Assembly (NCBI RefSeq): GCF_026914185.1
Contig: NC_070559.1
Location: 7,733,501 to 7,797,500 of the forward strand
From: Puccinia triticina
Taxonomy: Eukaryota; Basidiomycota; Pucciniomycetes; Pucciniales; Pucciniaceae
Length of the DNA stretch: 64,000 nucleotides
Direction of reading: 5' to 3'
Position numbers and translations under genes: made by a program. Shown here in pieces: positions 24,701 to 39,700 of the stretch (its first letter is position 1; each line of letters begins with the position of its first letter). The notes under the pieces were generated by a model that saw only the letters and a program-made list of their open reading frames with translations, had not been told where the DNA came from and searched no databases.

Positions 24701-27700
24701 GTGAAGAGTTACAGCTTGACCCATCATTGCAAAGTTCAACTGCTCGGACGAGCCGGTCCGAGCAGTTCTCGGATATGGCCGTCCGACAAGAGGTCCGACT
24801 TGCCTGTCTGAGCCAATGGGCACTTCTGGTGACTGCTTGAACAAGGCTGTTTGACATCTCATTGGACGGCCATGACCGAGAACTGTTCGGACAGACCAGG
24901 CCGAGGACTCATCAGAACTACTGGTCCGAGCAGTCAATTCAGGTAGTGCATGTCACAATGACTTGCAATAAGAAGGGCGCTGAGGGGCTTGGAGGATGGA
25001 GGTAGCCGAGCAAGATCTATGGGACCCCAAGGAGTAGACTAGTCAGAGCAAAGAGATTATCAATTGGCGACGAGTCGCACTAGATGACGTTGGTCGATGG
25101 GCGCCAAAAAAAAACCTTACCAGCTAGCAGCAACTCAAACAATCGCGCGCGACAGTTTAACCTCAAGTTGTTATGTGATTGTTTTTGATGAGTTGTTTTC
25201 TTGCTGGCAATGGGTGGCGATGGGGTTTGGAGTGTGTGTGCCATAAGGTTCCGATCCGGTGCCCCGGAGCCGGATATCAGCCATCCCGCACCCTGACCCT
25301 GGTCTTATCCGGAATCCGGCCGGATTTTCCCGGATCTGAAAGCAAGGGGCATTTCCCAAAAAAAGTGCCAATTTGATCGGGTATGCCGGGGATTCCCCGG
25401 TAGAGCTCCCGATTCATGCGGGTTTCACGGGTATTCCCCGAGAAAAGACCTTATTTTCGGGTGTTTTCTGAGGTTTACCCGCATAAATGTCGCTTTTGGA
25501 GTGCTTTTCACTATCCGGCCGGATGCCGGATTTCTCTAGCTCAATCCCGAACCCCGATCCGGTCTGCGGGGTTTCCGGATTTTGCCGGATCTGCGGGGTC
25601 CGGATTGGAACCTTAGTGTGCCAGCTTTGAAGTGTAAGCGCGGTGTGGAGTGGCAGTCAGGGCATCCGCATCCGTGGCTAGATTAGCCTGGGCTAACTAG
25701 CTCGGATTACGATTGGAATAGGATAATCCGATTGGCCATCCGCATGGGTGGGGATTAGCGGGTCCGAGGCCGTCGGAGGTTATGTGTTTAGGTGCCTATA
25801 TGTTATGTGTTTGGCACCTAAACACATAAAGTTCATGCTGAAAAGCATGATGAATATTCATTTTGAGGTTAGTCCGAGGACTAGTGGGGGCTAGATTTAT
25901 ACCCCACTAGCTCCAAACCAAGCTCCGGGTCAAGTTGATCCCCAGTTGATCCAACCCGATGCGGTTGCGGGGTCGAACTAAGTGCCCTAATCCGGGCTAA
26001 CTTAGCGCCCGGTGCGGATGGTCTCAGAGTCTCAGATTCGCGCGGGATTGAAGCGGGTTTCAATCGAGAGGGATTTCCGACATCTCGCAGGGATTCTCAG
26101 TCCACGACTGGGCTGGCGTGCACGCGCGAGCCCAGTCTAACACTGGCTGGTTGGAGGTTACATAGGTCGTAGGGCACGGGGTGCCAAAGTGTCAACGGAG
26201 TTTCCGGCGCGCGGTGCTGCGGGGCACGAGGGCTCCGCAGGCAGCTGGGGCGGCGCAGGGCCTTCAAACGGCGGAGGCGGAGCGGCATATGCTAGGCGCG
26301 GAGCGTGCAGTCGGAGGCGGCGGTGCTGTGTGTACGCACTTTTTGTCTTCAGAAAGAAAAGTAACTATGTAGATCAAGTCCCTCTATCGAAGAAGCGGAA
26401 AGGAAAAGAAAGTTTAGCTACAATTAAGGGGCCATCGAGCGACCAAAATATATATTCAAAAAAGGGGACAATGAGGAAGAAGCGACCTCGCACACACGAA
26501 CAGATTTTTACATAGATAGAGTGAGATAGATAGACGCTTTTCCTTTGTTCAGATCACATACGATAAGAATCAAAAAAGAATAAAAATAAAGAATTCTATG
26601 ATAATATGGTAATGGTAAAAAACGGGAACGATTGTTTATACTTGTTATTTCATATGGAAGATATTATACAAAACCAACCAAGGGAGAAGGAGTCAGAGAA
26701 GGGTTCTGGAAAAGCGAGAAGAAAAAGAGGAGAAAGTGTATACTGTATATGTGTGCGTTGTGTGTGTGTGTGTATGTGATTTTTGTCTAAGATAGCAAGT
26801 AGTCTCTGACGATTTCGTACGTGACAAACGAAGTGCCGATGCTAGGGGCGACCTGCGGAGCGGCGAGGGTGCGAAAGGGCAGTGTATACGAAAGAAAGAA
26901 GAATGGAAGGATAAGCGGATTTGGGAGGCCGAGAGGATCGAGGGAGCACACGAAGAGGGGAAGACGGACCTTGAGGAAGTTGGGCCACAGGCCCTTATAG
27001 AGGCCGGCGAGGCCCTCTTTCTTGAGGATCTTGAGGGTGGCGTCCCAGGCGCCGTTGTACTGGAAGCCCATGCTCGCCATGCCGGTGACCTGCATCCTGC
27101 GTCTGAGGACGTCGAGCGGGTAGGTGATCGTCTGGGAGAAGGCGCCGGCGAGTGCGCCACAGGCGAGTTTGCGGAGCACGCTGGGCTGTTGGCGGGCGCC
27201 GGCGATGCCGGAGACGGGCGGGCAGAAGTAGGTTTTGAGGAGCTCGTAGGCGGCGAAGTTCGAGCCCACGTAGGGCGCCACGCCGATCACTGTCGGCACT
27301 AGGCCCCGGTACAGGCCCCGCAGCCCGCCCTCGTGCTTGTACACGTGCATGCTCATCCCGATCATCCCCATCCCCCGCTCCTCGACCCCTCCTCGAGTCG
27401 GCCGCCGCGTCCCGATACTCGCGGAGATGATGCTCAGCCGCGACCGCACTAGATCTAACGGATACGTCGACACCACCGAACAGATCCCCGCTATCGCGCC
27501 CGCTCCCAGTCTTAGCGGCGTCGTCAGCTCGCCCGTCGACGAGAATCTTGACAACAGTTTCTTGGCAATCTCGTAGGACGAAAATTGGATAGCTGAATAA
27601 GGCGCTGTATTGAGCGGGGGCACAGATCCAAGCATCAGCAGGTTTCTGCGGGGCGGGGAAACAGGAAGGAGGCGAAAAACGGACCTATCCGAACGACGTT

Positions 27701-30700
27701 GATGCCATTGCCTTTGAAATACCCACGCCAGCCTTCTTCCTTGCCGATCTTGACGAGCGAGGGCCACATTCCCTGGTAATTCGCCGATCCGGGCCCTTGA
27801 CACTGACTAAGCACCGCGCAAGAGAGAAAGGATAAGCGATCGGGCGGAGACTCGAGGATGTGGAGGAAAAGAGACCAGAGGGACGGGCTTACAAGATGAT
27901 TTTGAGGCGTTCGAGGGGCGAGACGACCGTCCTTGACATGGCGCCCGCGGCGCCTCCAGCGATGAAATATTCGACCAGATGTGAGCTTGTCGATTCCGGC
28001 TTGGCCCGACTGGCCGTCGCGGCCGCTGAAGTGGTGATCGCCGGCGTGCCGAGGATTGTAGTGGAGCTGGAGGCGGAGGCGGGCGAGGGCCGGTGGGTCG
28101 AGGAGGAGTCGGCAGACATCTCGGCGCCGTGCTTGCGCTCGTTGCTCGTTAGCTCTGGGTGACGCCGGTCGGTGGTTGAGGTGGGGGTGGTGGTTTAGGG
28201 GGTGGTTGGTGGTGGGCTGGGCGAGCTGGCTCCGGGGTGGTTGCTGGTGGGGACAGCAGTGGGCGTGGGCCGGGGATGGCTGCTGTTTGGATGGCCATCT
28301 TCACTCAAACAGCACACTCCAGCACTCACTGCCTCCATCTATCTCTCCCGGCCAAATAAATTAGTCTGAGATAAGTTTGTTTATGTACATCATCAGCATG
28401 CGCATCGGCCCTGATTAGCCCGGATCTACACACAACACACACTTGAAACACTGGGCCGAATATGTACACTTCGATTTCCCCGATCCCCCCTGAACAAATC
28501 CACCACCCAGCCACACAAAAACACGACAAAATATGGATTCTGCATGGCCTGTGACATCTGTCAGTCACTGCTGACTCAAGCTGCTCACATCCGGAAAAAA
28601 GAAACATGACAAGGAGAGGCAGGCCAAAGAAGAGAGACAGGGGTCAAGCAAAGAAGCGGTCGATGAGGGTCTTCAACGCGGCGAGATCAGCGGCGGATAA
28701 GGAAGAGATAGCAAGACAATGGGGAAGAAGTGAATCCGAGGAGGAAGAAGAAGGATGGAGGGAGGATTTGAGGATGCGTTGGGCCAGCTCGTCTGTCCAC
28801 TCGATCCACTTGAACTGAGAAAACAGACAAGTGACGGCGGATCAGTAAAGCGGTATAGCCGAGATTGTGGCAGAGGGAGAAGAAGAAGGGGGACCGACAT
28901 GGCAGCCCAAGAAGTAGAGGGTCCGCAGACAGAGCGCTTGAGAGCGCCGGAGAGCGTCGGCATGGAGGTCAGCCAGGGTGATTGTGGCCGCAGACTGGGC
29001 GCGAGTGACTACTGCTGGGTGGTGAGAGGCAGGCACAGGGGTTTGGAGAGAGAGGCGGAGGGTTTGGGCGGCGGGGCTGGCCTGGATGAGCGCGCGGGTC
29101 TGGGCGGGGGAGAGGGTGTTGGAGAGGACGAGGGCCTTGAGCAGGGCCCAGGAGGACTCGTACTCGGGATAGGCGGCAAAGGCGGCATGGCAGGAGCGGA
29201 TGAACAGGGGTCCTGGTTGGGCGATCGAGCAGGAGAGCAGGAAGGAGATGTAGTTGGCGGCGGAGTGGTCGCGCGGATGGAGGCGGACGAAGCGCAGGAT
29301 CCGGGCGCGTTCGGCCTCGAGTGCCTCGTCGGCAGCGGTCGCTGATTGATCGGCGGAGTGGACGAGCTGGTAGACGAGCCATTTGCGGTGGAACCAGGCG
29401 TAGTAGTTGCGCGGGTAGAGCTCGCAGGTGGTGAGGCTGAATTCGAGCTCGGCTTGGACGAGCGGGGCCGGCAGCTCAGCCAGAGGTCTGTAGATCAAGT
29501 CGGCGGCCTCAGATCCTGGTCGTCCTGTTGTGGGCGTGGGCGGGAAGAGGTGGTGGAGGGCCCATCGGCGGTGGAACCAGAGCGCGGTGGACTTGGCGTG
29601 GGAGGGGATGGAGAGCAGGAGCCTGGTGAGTTCGAGTTCGCTGGGGAGCCGGTCGGGATGCTGGGGGATGATCAGCTTCCTGCGGACGGAGAGCGCGGTG
29701 AGATGGTCTGGGTTCTGGATGAGCAGCAGCCGGGTGAGCTGGAAGGCGTCGCGGGCGGTGTGTGGGTCCTCGGTCTTGCTGGCATCGTACAGGCGGTGGA
29801 AGCGCTGGGAGGCGTGTGCGTAGATGAGGGCGAGTGGTTTCTGGGGGATGGCCAGCTGGTCGGCGCCGCAGAGCAGGAAGGGGTGGTGGGCGTTCTCGGC
29901 GGCGGGCGGGAGGCCGGAGGGGGAGATCTCGAGCCGGGTGCTTGGGGAGGAGGACAGGGTCAGTGGGAGCAGCAGCGGAGGGGGAACGGCGACTGACATC
30001 GGCTGGCTCGAGAGGAGCTCGTCCAACTGGGCCGACAGCCTCGCGCCATCCATCATCTTCCCTCGTCGTGGTTGCTGCTCGGAAACTCGGCCCTCGACGG
30101 ACGAACGGACACCGAATAAATTCGAACACGAAAAAAACAAACAAATGCCATATATCCTCATACAGATATAACAATCCAAAGAGAAAGTACAAGATGCTGG
30201 CTATGTAAGAGAGAGAGATGGCTATTTATACAATTTCTAAGTCGCATCTCCTCCGGGTGGGTCTGTCTATCTATAGAAACAGGGAAGAGAAGTATGTGTA
30301 ACAGAAAGCGCTCCTAGACGACATGGCCCGAGTCTTCGACGATCATCAGCCGAGAGCGGGGATCATCGTCCTGATGGCCGGCCGGGTCGGGGGTGCCCGC
30401 CGCCGAAGCCGAATGGTCGGGAGAGCCGTCGAGCTCGATGGAGTCCAGCTTGGTCTGGCGCCGATAGATCAGCGCCTGTGCGAGGATCAAGATATCGATC
30501 GACAGCTGAAAGAGTGCACTGTGTCCAAGAGAAATCGGTGTTAGAAGGACACGCAAGATGGGCTCCTGGATCCGGGGATCGCCACTGACCATATTTTGAA
30601 TTGGATCGAGTTCGAGTCTGGGGTGATGAAGACCAGGTAGATCGATTTGAAGCTATCCCCAAACAGCCAGCCAAACAGGACCATCGAGCTGAGCCCGGCC

Positions 30701-33700
30701 AGTGATTTCCGACGGAAGTTGGTGATGAGTTGAGGGATTGGTAGCTGGAGAGAGAGAGAGAGAGAGAGAGATGGGATTGGATCAATGGACTGGACGAGTT
30801 TCAGGTGGGAGAGAGGATACATGATACAGACGGTGCTTTCGAGTCCGAGGGAGAAGAAGCCGATGGCCTGGATGAACCAGTCGTAGCGCTGGAAGAGGAT
30901 GAAGAGTGCGGCTTGGACGGCAAAGAGGAGGGCGAAGAAGTCGACGTAATAGTCGAAGGAGCGGCCGGCGGAGCGACTGACGCCGGGGGAGGGGGCAGCG
31001 GCGGAGGGTGGGGGAGCGGCTTGCAGCGTGGGCGGGGACCTGCTCCTGAGCGGCTCGGGCCCGGCGGAGGGCTGGAAGGCAGGGTGGTCGTCGTACGGGT
31101 TCCCGGCGAGCGGGGCGGGCTGGTCGGCCGGCCGGGCGGGGTGCTTGAGGCAGAGGCGCAGGAGGGCGAACTGGGCGCCGATCATCAGGAAGGACTGGAC
31201 GAGCAGGGCCGTGTCGAAGCGCTGGCCGAGCCAGTAGAACAGCCGCGTAATGTTCGCTATCCTGGGCGCCGGTGTGGTGGGAGAGGGGCAGATCAGCACG
31301 CTCGTCTATGGATATGCAGGAGGCTGGAGCTGGGGATACGAACAGAAGCACGACACAGATCAGGTGCGAGAAGCCTTGGGAGCTCTGCGTCTTCTGGATC
31401 GCGCCTGGAAAACATCATCCGTCAAGGCGGTCAGCTGGCTGTCACCCAACAAGAAACGACGCGGGCACTCAACGGTACTGGTCGAGATAGACCAGCGGGG
31501 ATCCCAATGCTGGAGTGAGGGGCAAGTGGTCAGGAGGGGTGGGCGGAGTATGGAGTGCTGGGGAGTGTGCTCACCGATTCCGACGCTGGCCAGGGTGCTC
31601 ATCCATCCCATCGTGCGTGGTCGTGGGCGGGTGTGGTTGGTGGGCGGGAGTGGCTGGGAGAGCAACCCCCAGCCTCACCTCACATCCGCAAATATAAACC
31701 CAGTCCCGCAGAAGGGACTAATTGCCCGCAATTGGTGATCTTCGACAGTACAGGAGGAACTTGATTCTTCAAGACAACCACCCTTTGTTCAGTAATCTCG
31801 CACTTTCTCCTTCATCTTGCCAGCTGTTTCCCCATCCTTTCTCTCCATGTTGCGGAGGGAACGGCCACAGCTTCAATAGTTTAATCATTCTCTACTTTCT
31901 TCATCCTGTGATCAGGCCAACAAACATTCAACTTTCTCCTGCAGAGGGGAAGGAGTGCCCCAATATGTTTTTTTCCCTTTCGGAGTTAGACACCCGCCTG
32001 GCATATTGTGTTCAGCTGGTGTACTGATCTTATGGAGACTCGGGCTCTGCAGGGAACCTTCAGGGATCGCAGTCATGTGTGTAATTAAGTCCCTCGAGAC
32101 TTCGGGGGTGAGCTCGCGAATCGCGCACCAAGAATGGATTTTCAAGGCATTTTGTTTATTTTTTCTACAGCTCGGCTACCACATCCACTCCAATTTTATT
32201 ATCTCTCTCATTGGAACATGCTGCAGAAAGGATACAATTTTTTTTTTACCTCCCATGATCCCCTCTATGTTCTGGTGGAGAGCAAACTGTGGAAGCTGAG
32301 TTGGGGAGCACAGACCCTCTCTGTGCAAAATCCTTATTTTGAGTGTTTTTAAAGGGTTTTTTTGGACTGGAAGGGATGTTGAGAAGTTACCCAAATTCCT
32401 TAGGTTCACCAGGCACAAGCTAGTCTTCAATCTAAGCAATTTTATTGCACATAGAGTTAAGGAAGCAAGGAATTATAGAGGTTTGGATATTCCACCCAGC
32501 CAAACTCAGATTCTTATTTGATTATGTATACAGGCTAGAACTTGTCAATCCACAAACTTAGCACAAGTCCCTCTTCTGCAGGGGGGTGCAGCGCAAAGCG
32601 CCTCACACAAAGTGCGGCCTCCCATCAGCAGTCTTAAAAAATACTACATGACACCAAAACAATAACAAGAAGCAGGCCTTCATTGTCTGTGAAGCCAACA
32701 CCAGGGGGGAAAGTGTGGCACTCTCTGGAGAGTACCAGACCGTATGTTCCTTTGGCAACACTTTCTGATTTCAGCTGTTTGAGCATGTGGGATTCAGGCT
32801 TCAAACATGTTGACCTTATGTTCAAATCAGGCTGATCTTTGATCCACTCCATGGCGTACACACTGGTAATTGAGTTGAGGGTACCTCCACTGGATGCCTG
32901 GTACACAGAACGTAATCAGCCTGATTTTGGTGAATTCCCAGCTCCTATCACTTCCTCTCGATTCTCTTGATTCATCATCGGTTTTTTTTTTTTTCTTGTA
33001 CAAAAGAAATCTTCCAGCTACTTTCACATATCTCAATCATCACCAATTAATCGCCCCTTGGCTTGATAGAAAAACATGTTGTGTTTACCACTGCTTTTTG
33101 TAGTTGAGTTTGGCATATTTTTACATCTGCAATTGGTGAGATAGATGGGCAACAAATCTAACTCGGGCTTGTTCTTTCGGTAGGCTTGCATGGTCATTAT
33201 GCCCATCCACTCGATACTCGGCAGCGAGGAGCTCACAGCTTCATTGAAAGGTATGGTTGACAGTCCCAAAGAGAACGGTGTATCAACCCATGGAGAACTC
33301 GTTGCTAGTACGGCAAAGCCCACGATGACCACACACCCCAGCATCGCAGAACCAGTGGCCGGCACTCGGCGAGCAACGACCAATTCTGTTCCAGTTGAAG
33401 CACAAGTTGTCGGAACTCCTGATGGGCTTGTAACAACGGTGAAACAGATACTATACAATACAGTATCTTCAGATACTTGTGCATTGTATCTGTTGAAAAA
33501 TACAAGATTGTAAATACAAATGTATTGTATCTGCCTGAAGATACAATACCATAGTATTGTACCAATAAATTATTAAAACTTGATTTTCTTGTTTTTGGCC
33601 AATGTGGACTTTATGCAGAAAAACTATCAAAAAACGTAAAAATACAGTATCTTGTATTGGGCTGTATTTGCAACAAGATACCAAAGTTTGAATACATGTG

Positions 33701-36700
33701 TATAGTATTGGTATTTGAATACAATACAAATAAATAGTATTGGGTGCAAAACAGATACAAATACAGGCAGATACAGATACATGTATTGTATTTGTTTCAC
33801 CGTTGCTTGTAAGAAGCGCGCGCGCTTTAGAACTCGAGAATGCTGAAAAATCCGGCGCAGCTGATCAACAGATCGATCACCTGGCGGAACATACTGAGAT
33901 TGCCGATGCGAATGATTATTTGGTCAAATCAATCAAGTGGTTGGAAAACGTCGGACTTTGTTGTCTTACCCTACAGGCCTGTCGTACATTGACTTTGGCT
34001 TTTTTTGGCAGTGGAGCAAATGAATACCTCCTTGACCCTTCCAAAAAGTTTTTCTTGAACGGCTCCCTTCATTTTTGGCTTGCTTGGTTTGCTGCAACAG
34101 TTTATGTTATCGCGTCTGTTGCCACTTATGCTGAACACCCTGTAGGAGTCTTAAAAATGCAAGATCTGCCCGGTTGAAGTGATTCTTCGTCTTGCAAAGA
34201 CTACTCCCAGCTTCATACTTTTCACTGGAAATCATTTGCTGCTCGATTTTTTTTATACCAGGATAGATGAAATCAGAAAAAACAAAACCACAAAAATGTC
34301 GTCTCTTTCCAATTTTTGGTTACTCTGGCATAACATTATATGGCGTTTTAAATATCATTATGTGATGGTCTATCTTACTTGTTTACTGGTAGCTAGCTAT
34401 GATGCTCGTTGCCAGCTGATCCCTGTGGCCAGAAGCGAGACATAAACGTAGCTAGCAAAGAGACGGAATGTTCATTTTTTACATGAATTTGAGTGAGTCT
34501 AACAAGAAACTATGTGTGGCATCATGAGCTTCTCGGAAGTCCATCCCACGACGATTTCCGCAGCGGCTCATCCGGGCGCACGAGAGCTGGTCGGACCCAC
34601 AGACTCTAACCGGCAGGCATCGGAGAAACCATTTGCAGTAGTATGTAAACCGACTCGTCGCCGAGCTCGGGCGAAGTGGGCAAATTGAGCAGGGCTTTCC
34701 TGCATGGCCCCAGGCACATCCCCAGACACATCGTTCTCCACCTGATAGGATAAAGAATTGTCAGTGTCATACTATACAGGATCACTGTACTACTTTCATA
34801 GCACTTTCATAGCTTGTCTTCGTTGAGGCTTGTCAATGAGGCCCCCTTGTAAAGCAGTCAGGACGAGCTTGCACTGTCGTCCCCAAGTACAGCATCTGTC
34901 GAGCGCCAAGACGACTGGCCCATCATGAGCAACTTTTTACGTCAAGTAAATAACTTGTATGTTGTACCACTGAGTGTGTGCCTCATCCCAGCTGCTCCAT
35001 GGGCACGTACGACTGGCCCACTACGCCCGGGTGAAACGGGGAAGACGCTGGGGCTTTCTGGGCCTGATCAGTTCTGCAGCTTGTAATACTCATTTTGCCG
35101 GAGCTGTTTCTCCGATTCTTGTGTGTCGTTTAACCAAAAAACTTAGTTGTAGACGACAGTTTTTGTTGACAATCTGGTGTCTGTTGACTAGCTCCTTTGG
35201 TTCCTTGTATTGGATGGTTCTATAGTCAAAAACCTCATCCTGATCATCTCAATCATCACCCCAGCTGCTCGTTGATATAAAAAACATGCTGTGGTTACCA
35301 CTGCTTTTCATAGTTGAGTGTGGTTGTGGTTGTCTTTTTTTTCGATAATTGGAGCCAATCATCAGATCTAACACGGCTCTTTGGGATATAGGTTTGCGTC
35401 GGTATTGGACCCAAGGTATCCGTTTCGATGTCCGTTGAAGGCCCTAGTGGTGGTGTTTCTGCTGGAAAATCGGTGATCGCTCAAGTCACTGGTGAAGGAG
35501 TGATGAACAATCCGACTGGGTGTGGACTAACTCCAGATGGAGAGCTCCTGTCGGCGGCCAATGCCCAACCCCTCCACGCGCACGAAGCCGTCATTCCCCA
35601 CGATGAGGCGCCCGTGGCCGTCGCCCCTCCCGGACAATCACCAGATCAGTTGGCGCAACTAGTACAACAGCCGGGCAGCACTTGCCATGGGGAGGTTGCG
35701 ATGAATCGGGTCAATGGTCTTTCGATGATGGCAGGAGATTATCTGCGAGAGGTCATATTATGCGTGGGTCTGTTCGGGATCGCTCATTATGTACTCTGGC
35801 ATACGGTTCCCGATTCAAGAGAATATCTCATGAGGACTCTTCTAAGAAGATATTCTTGAACACCCCACTCATCTTTTGGACGTGCTTGTTCACTGGTTGG
35901 CTCCATGTCTTTCTTGCCATCCTTTCCAAGAAATTGCCTGAATGGAAAGCTATAGATGATTTCCTGTAACTACACTATTACTGTTTGGGCAGTTTATAGG
36001 CTATCTACATTCCGTGAATTTTCTTTGTAAAATTTCTTTCAGTTTTTATTTAGGATGAGCTTAAAGTTAAACATGTCATAGGGCCCAGACCTTAACTCAC
36101 CCAATTGGTAAAAACACTGGTCGCATTCGAACTTGACAAGGTCCCTCGAGACTTCGGGGCTGAACTCGCGAAGGAGCCTCCGTCAGGAGGGACTTAGAGC
36201 ATCTCCAGCAGTCCGGGGGTGGATCACGTTGCTTTTGGCAGGCAGAGATTCACTTTTTTCAAATCTCTCAGAGATTTCCAAGTCTCTCAACTGCCGCAGG
36301 CTTCCACAGGCTGCTATAGACATGGGAATGTAGCAGGCCGGAGGCAAAAATGATACATTTTTTATGCTTCCATCAAAAAGTACCTGTACAAAGGCCACCC
36401 AACAGGGAATGCTGGTTGTATTGTGAAGGATGAGGTTGGCTGGACCTTCAAAAGCACATGGACCAGCTTGAGTAAGCAAAAATTGGTGCATCCCAAGCCA
36501 CAGCCTGTTTAAGTCAGCACTATCCACCCCCGGACTGCTGGAGATGCTCTTAGACCCTAGCTGCCCAAGCTCGCGTAGCAAGAATGGAATTTTGAGGTAC
36601 TTTCTTGATTTTTTCTATAGCTCACCTATCACTGTGAAAAAAACTCAAGAAATCAGTGTCAGTTGACATGCGATGTCTTTGATATTACTTTGATTTGTAC

Positions 36701-39700
36701 AAGGGTTCTTCCCTGTTCCTTCCCTGTTGAGTCCACGAGTCTTCCAGACTCGCTCAGCACAGCCTGGTGCTAAGCCCACCAGATCTGTGCAGCTCAGTCA
36801 TTAGTGCTCATGACTGCGCCCCCTAAGAAGTCCTCAGCTGGGACAAGGATCAACTATTCCCCCTTGTTGACCACTGTACACAACAGTTGACCGGGAGCGG
36901 TCCCTCCCGGTCGAGAATTGCATACCACAGTAAACCGGGAGCAGTCCCTCCCGGTCAACAGTCACCTCCAACAGGCGACCGGGAGCGGCCCCTCCCGGTC
37001 AACATCACCATACACATGTCGACCGGGAGGAGTCCCTCCTGGTCGAGAATCACATACCACAGTCGACCGGGAGCAGTCCCTCCCGGTCAACAGTCACCTC
37101 CAACAGGCGAGTGGGAGCGGCCCCTCCCGGTCAACATCACCATACACATGTTGACCGGGAGGAGTCCCTCCCGGTCGAGAATCACATACCACAGTCAACT
37201 GGGAGCAGTCCCTCCCAGTCAACAGTCACCTCCAACAGGCGACCGGGAGCGGCCCCTCCCGGTTGACATCAACATACACATGTCGACCGGGAGGAGTCCC
37301 TCCTGGTTGACATCACCATACACATGTCGACCGGGAGGAGTCCCCCCCGGTCAAGAATCGCATACCACAGTCGACCGGATGTGTATGCTGATGTTGACCG
37401 GGAGGGAATCCTCCCGGTCGACATGTGTATGTTGATGTTGACCGGGAGGGGCCGCTCCCGGTCGAGGGAATCCTCCCGGTTGACATGTGTATGTTGATGT
37501 CTTCCGGGAGGGACTCCTCCTGGTCGACATGTGTATGTTGATGTTGACCGGGAGGGGCCGCTCCCAGTCGCCTGTTGGAGGTGACTGTTGACCGGGAGGG
37601 ACTGCTCCCGGTCAACTGTGGTATGGTGTTGCAAGCGCGTCTGGGTACATACCCAACTCCCGCTTGGCCGAGTGCCTCCGGAGGTTGGGTATGTGCCCAG
37701 CGGGCTTGATCAGGCAGCTTGCGCGGGGGCCAGAGCTTGGCACACAGCCAAGTCCCGCTTGGCCGAGATCAAGCTCTGGGCCGATGGCAACACACCGGTC
37801 ATGAGACACCAGCCCTTGTCTCTGCCTCAACAGGAAAGAACAACGTGCCCTCGAGGAGGGGAATGTGAAACTCCATAAAATATTATGTGTCCTATGGGAG
37901 TTGAACCCATGTCTCTTATATCCATGTCAAGTGTACTAACCACTGTACTAAGGACGCTTGGATATGAATAGCTGCAGGTGGGTCAATGAACATCAACTGG
38001 TGTCACATGAAGATCCCTAATTGAGGGGAAGACCCGTAAATGACAGGTCATGAATGAGTGACACCAGCAGGTATGATAAAGCTAAGAGTAGCAGAACCAC
38101 AACCTGACAGCCCCCCGTGCTATGAAAGGGGTTTATCATACCAAGACTCCATAATATCCTAGGTATCACGCGGTAGCGCTGGGCTCATAACCTGTGAAAC
38201 TCCATAAAATATTATGTGTCCTATGGGAGTTGAACCCATGTCTCTTATATCCATGTCAAGTGTACTAACCACTGTACTAAGGACACTTGGATATGAATAG
38301 CTGCAGGTGGGTCAATGAACATCCACTGGTGTCACATGAAGATCCCTAATTGAGGGGAAGACCCGTAAATGACAGGTCATGAATGAGTGACACCAGCAGG
38401 TATGATAAAGCTAAGAGTAGCAGAACCACAACCTGACAGGGAAACGTTCTCCTTTCTCAACATCGCACATCGGACACTGACAAGGGAGCTTTGCCTTCTT
38501 GATGGTTGGTCTGTAGGCTGGTCATCGGGGAGGAAAGACTCCCTTCACGGTGGGCGATACTTTTATTGATCATCAAGAAGGGCGTCTTCTCTTCTTGATG
38601 ACCGGTCTGGAGACCGACCATCAAGGAGGGAAACTTCTCTCCTTGATGACCAGCACAGCGTTTGGCGTGCGTGGCACCCTTGCTTGAAATCGGCCCAGCG
38701 GGGCTTTGTGCCAAACCCCACCCACTTTGCAATATGCCAAGCGGGGGTTGGGAGTGTGCCAGGGGGGCTTGAGGATCGGCCAAGCAGGCTTTAGCGTTGG
38801 CCACACGCGCTTGGCCTTTTTTTGGCCAAACTTTGGTGAGTGCCCAGATGGGCTTGCAACACCATATGCAATTCTTGACCGGGAGGGACTCCTTCCGGTT
38901 GACATGTGTATGCTGATGTCAACCGGGAGGGAGTCCTCCAAGTGCTTGTTTGTCTGGTCCTCTTGACCGGGGAGGAGGGGCTGATGCTGCCTGACAAGCC
39001 CAATGGATCCCAGCTGAGCAATTTCCTCAGACACCATGCAGATCCCAGCTGAGCAATTGCCTCAAAGCTCAGCTTGTCTAGTGCACTGTGCCCTACAAGA
39101 AGTTGAGCAACTTCCAAATATTCCAGGGTGTTCCAGCCTGGGATTAGTTTGTATGAACCTGGCTCTAATTGAGTATTGAATTGAGTATGCTGCATGTCAA
39201 CTGGCAGCGCTTTCTCGAGTTTTTTTGACAGTGTATCACACCCACTCCCATGTGATTAGCTCAAGGTCAGCAGAAGAGTCTGGAGAAAAGAGTAGGAATT
39301 ATTCTATCTCCATTGATCCCCTCTACGTTTTATGGTGGACAGAACTGTGGAACTGAGGTGCTGAGCACAGACCTTTTCCATGTAAAATTCACAGATTCAG
39401 TGTTTTTGATGTGTCTTCTTGGAGTGGAGGGAATGGTTTGAGATGCCTCAAATTATCCAGATTGGGCGGGCACAAGCCAGTCTTCAACCTCAGAAAATTT
39501 AGTCTCAAGAAGGTTTTGGAAGCAAGGAATTATACACTTTTGAAAATTCCTCCCACTAAAATCTTGAATCTTGCCCCTGCAAAAAGGGGCAATAAGGCGC
39601 AAGTCCCTCCTGCCAAGGGGTGTCTGAGGCTTGATTTACAAGACACACGCCCGCAGCAGCAAAGGACTTGGTTAAGTTTGGGTTGCATTGCACCTACCGC

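Larger units (their letters stand above)
1878..26168. mobile_element. 24.3-kb nested TIR element, 8-bp TSD
   Basis: The element starts GACCTATGTAACC at 1878 and ends GGTTACATAGGTC at 26168. It is flanked on both sides by GTAGGGCA (1870-1877 and 26169-26176). The inverted repeats continue inward for about 440 bp (1878-2317 against 24985-26168, the latter enlarged by two insertions). An 8-bp TSD fits hAT-like or related DNA transposons. Once the recognisable nested insertions are removed (Helitron, two foldbacks, two MITEs), roughly 3.8 kb of host-element sequence remains without a transposase. I therefore read it as a non-autonomous TIR element that became a landing pad. The alternative, that the whole 24 kb moved as one giant element, cannot be excluded from sequence alone. 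Confidence 0.75.
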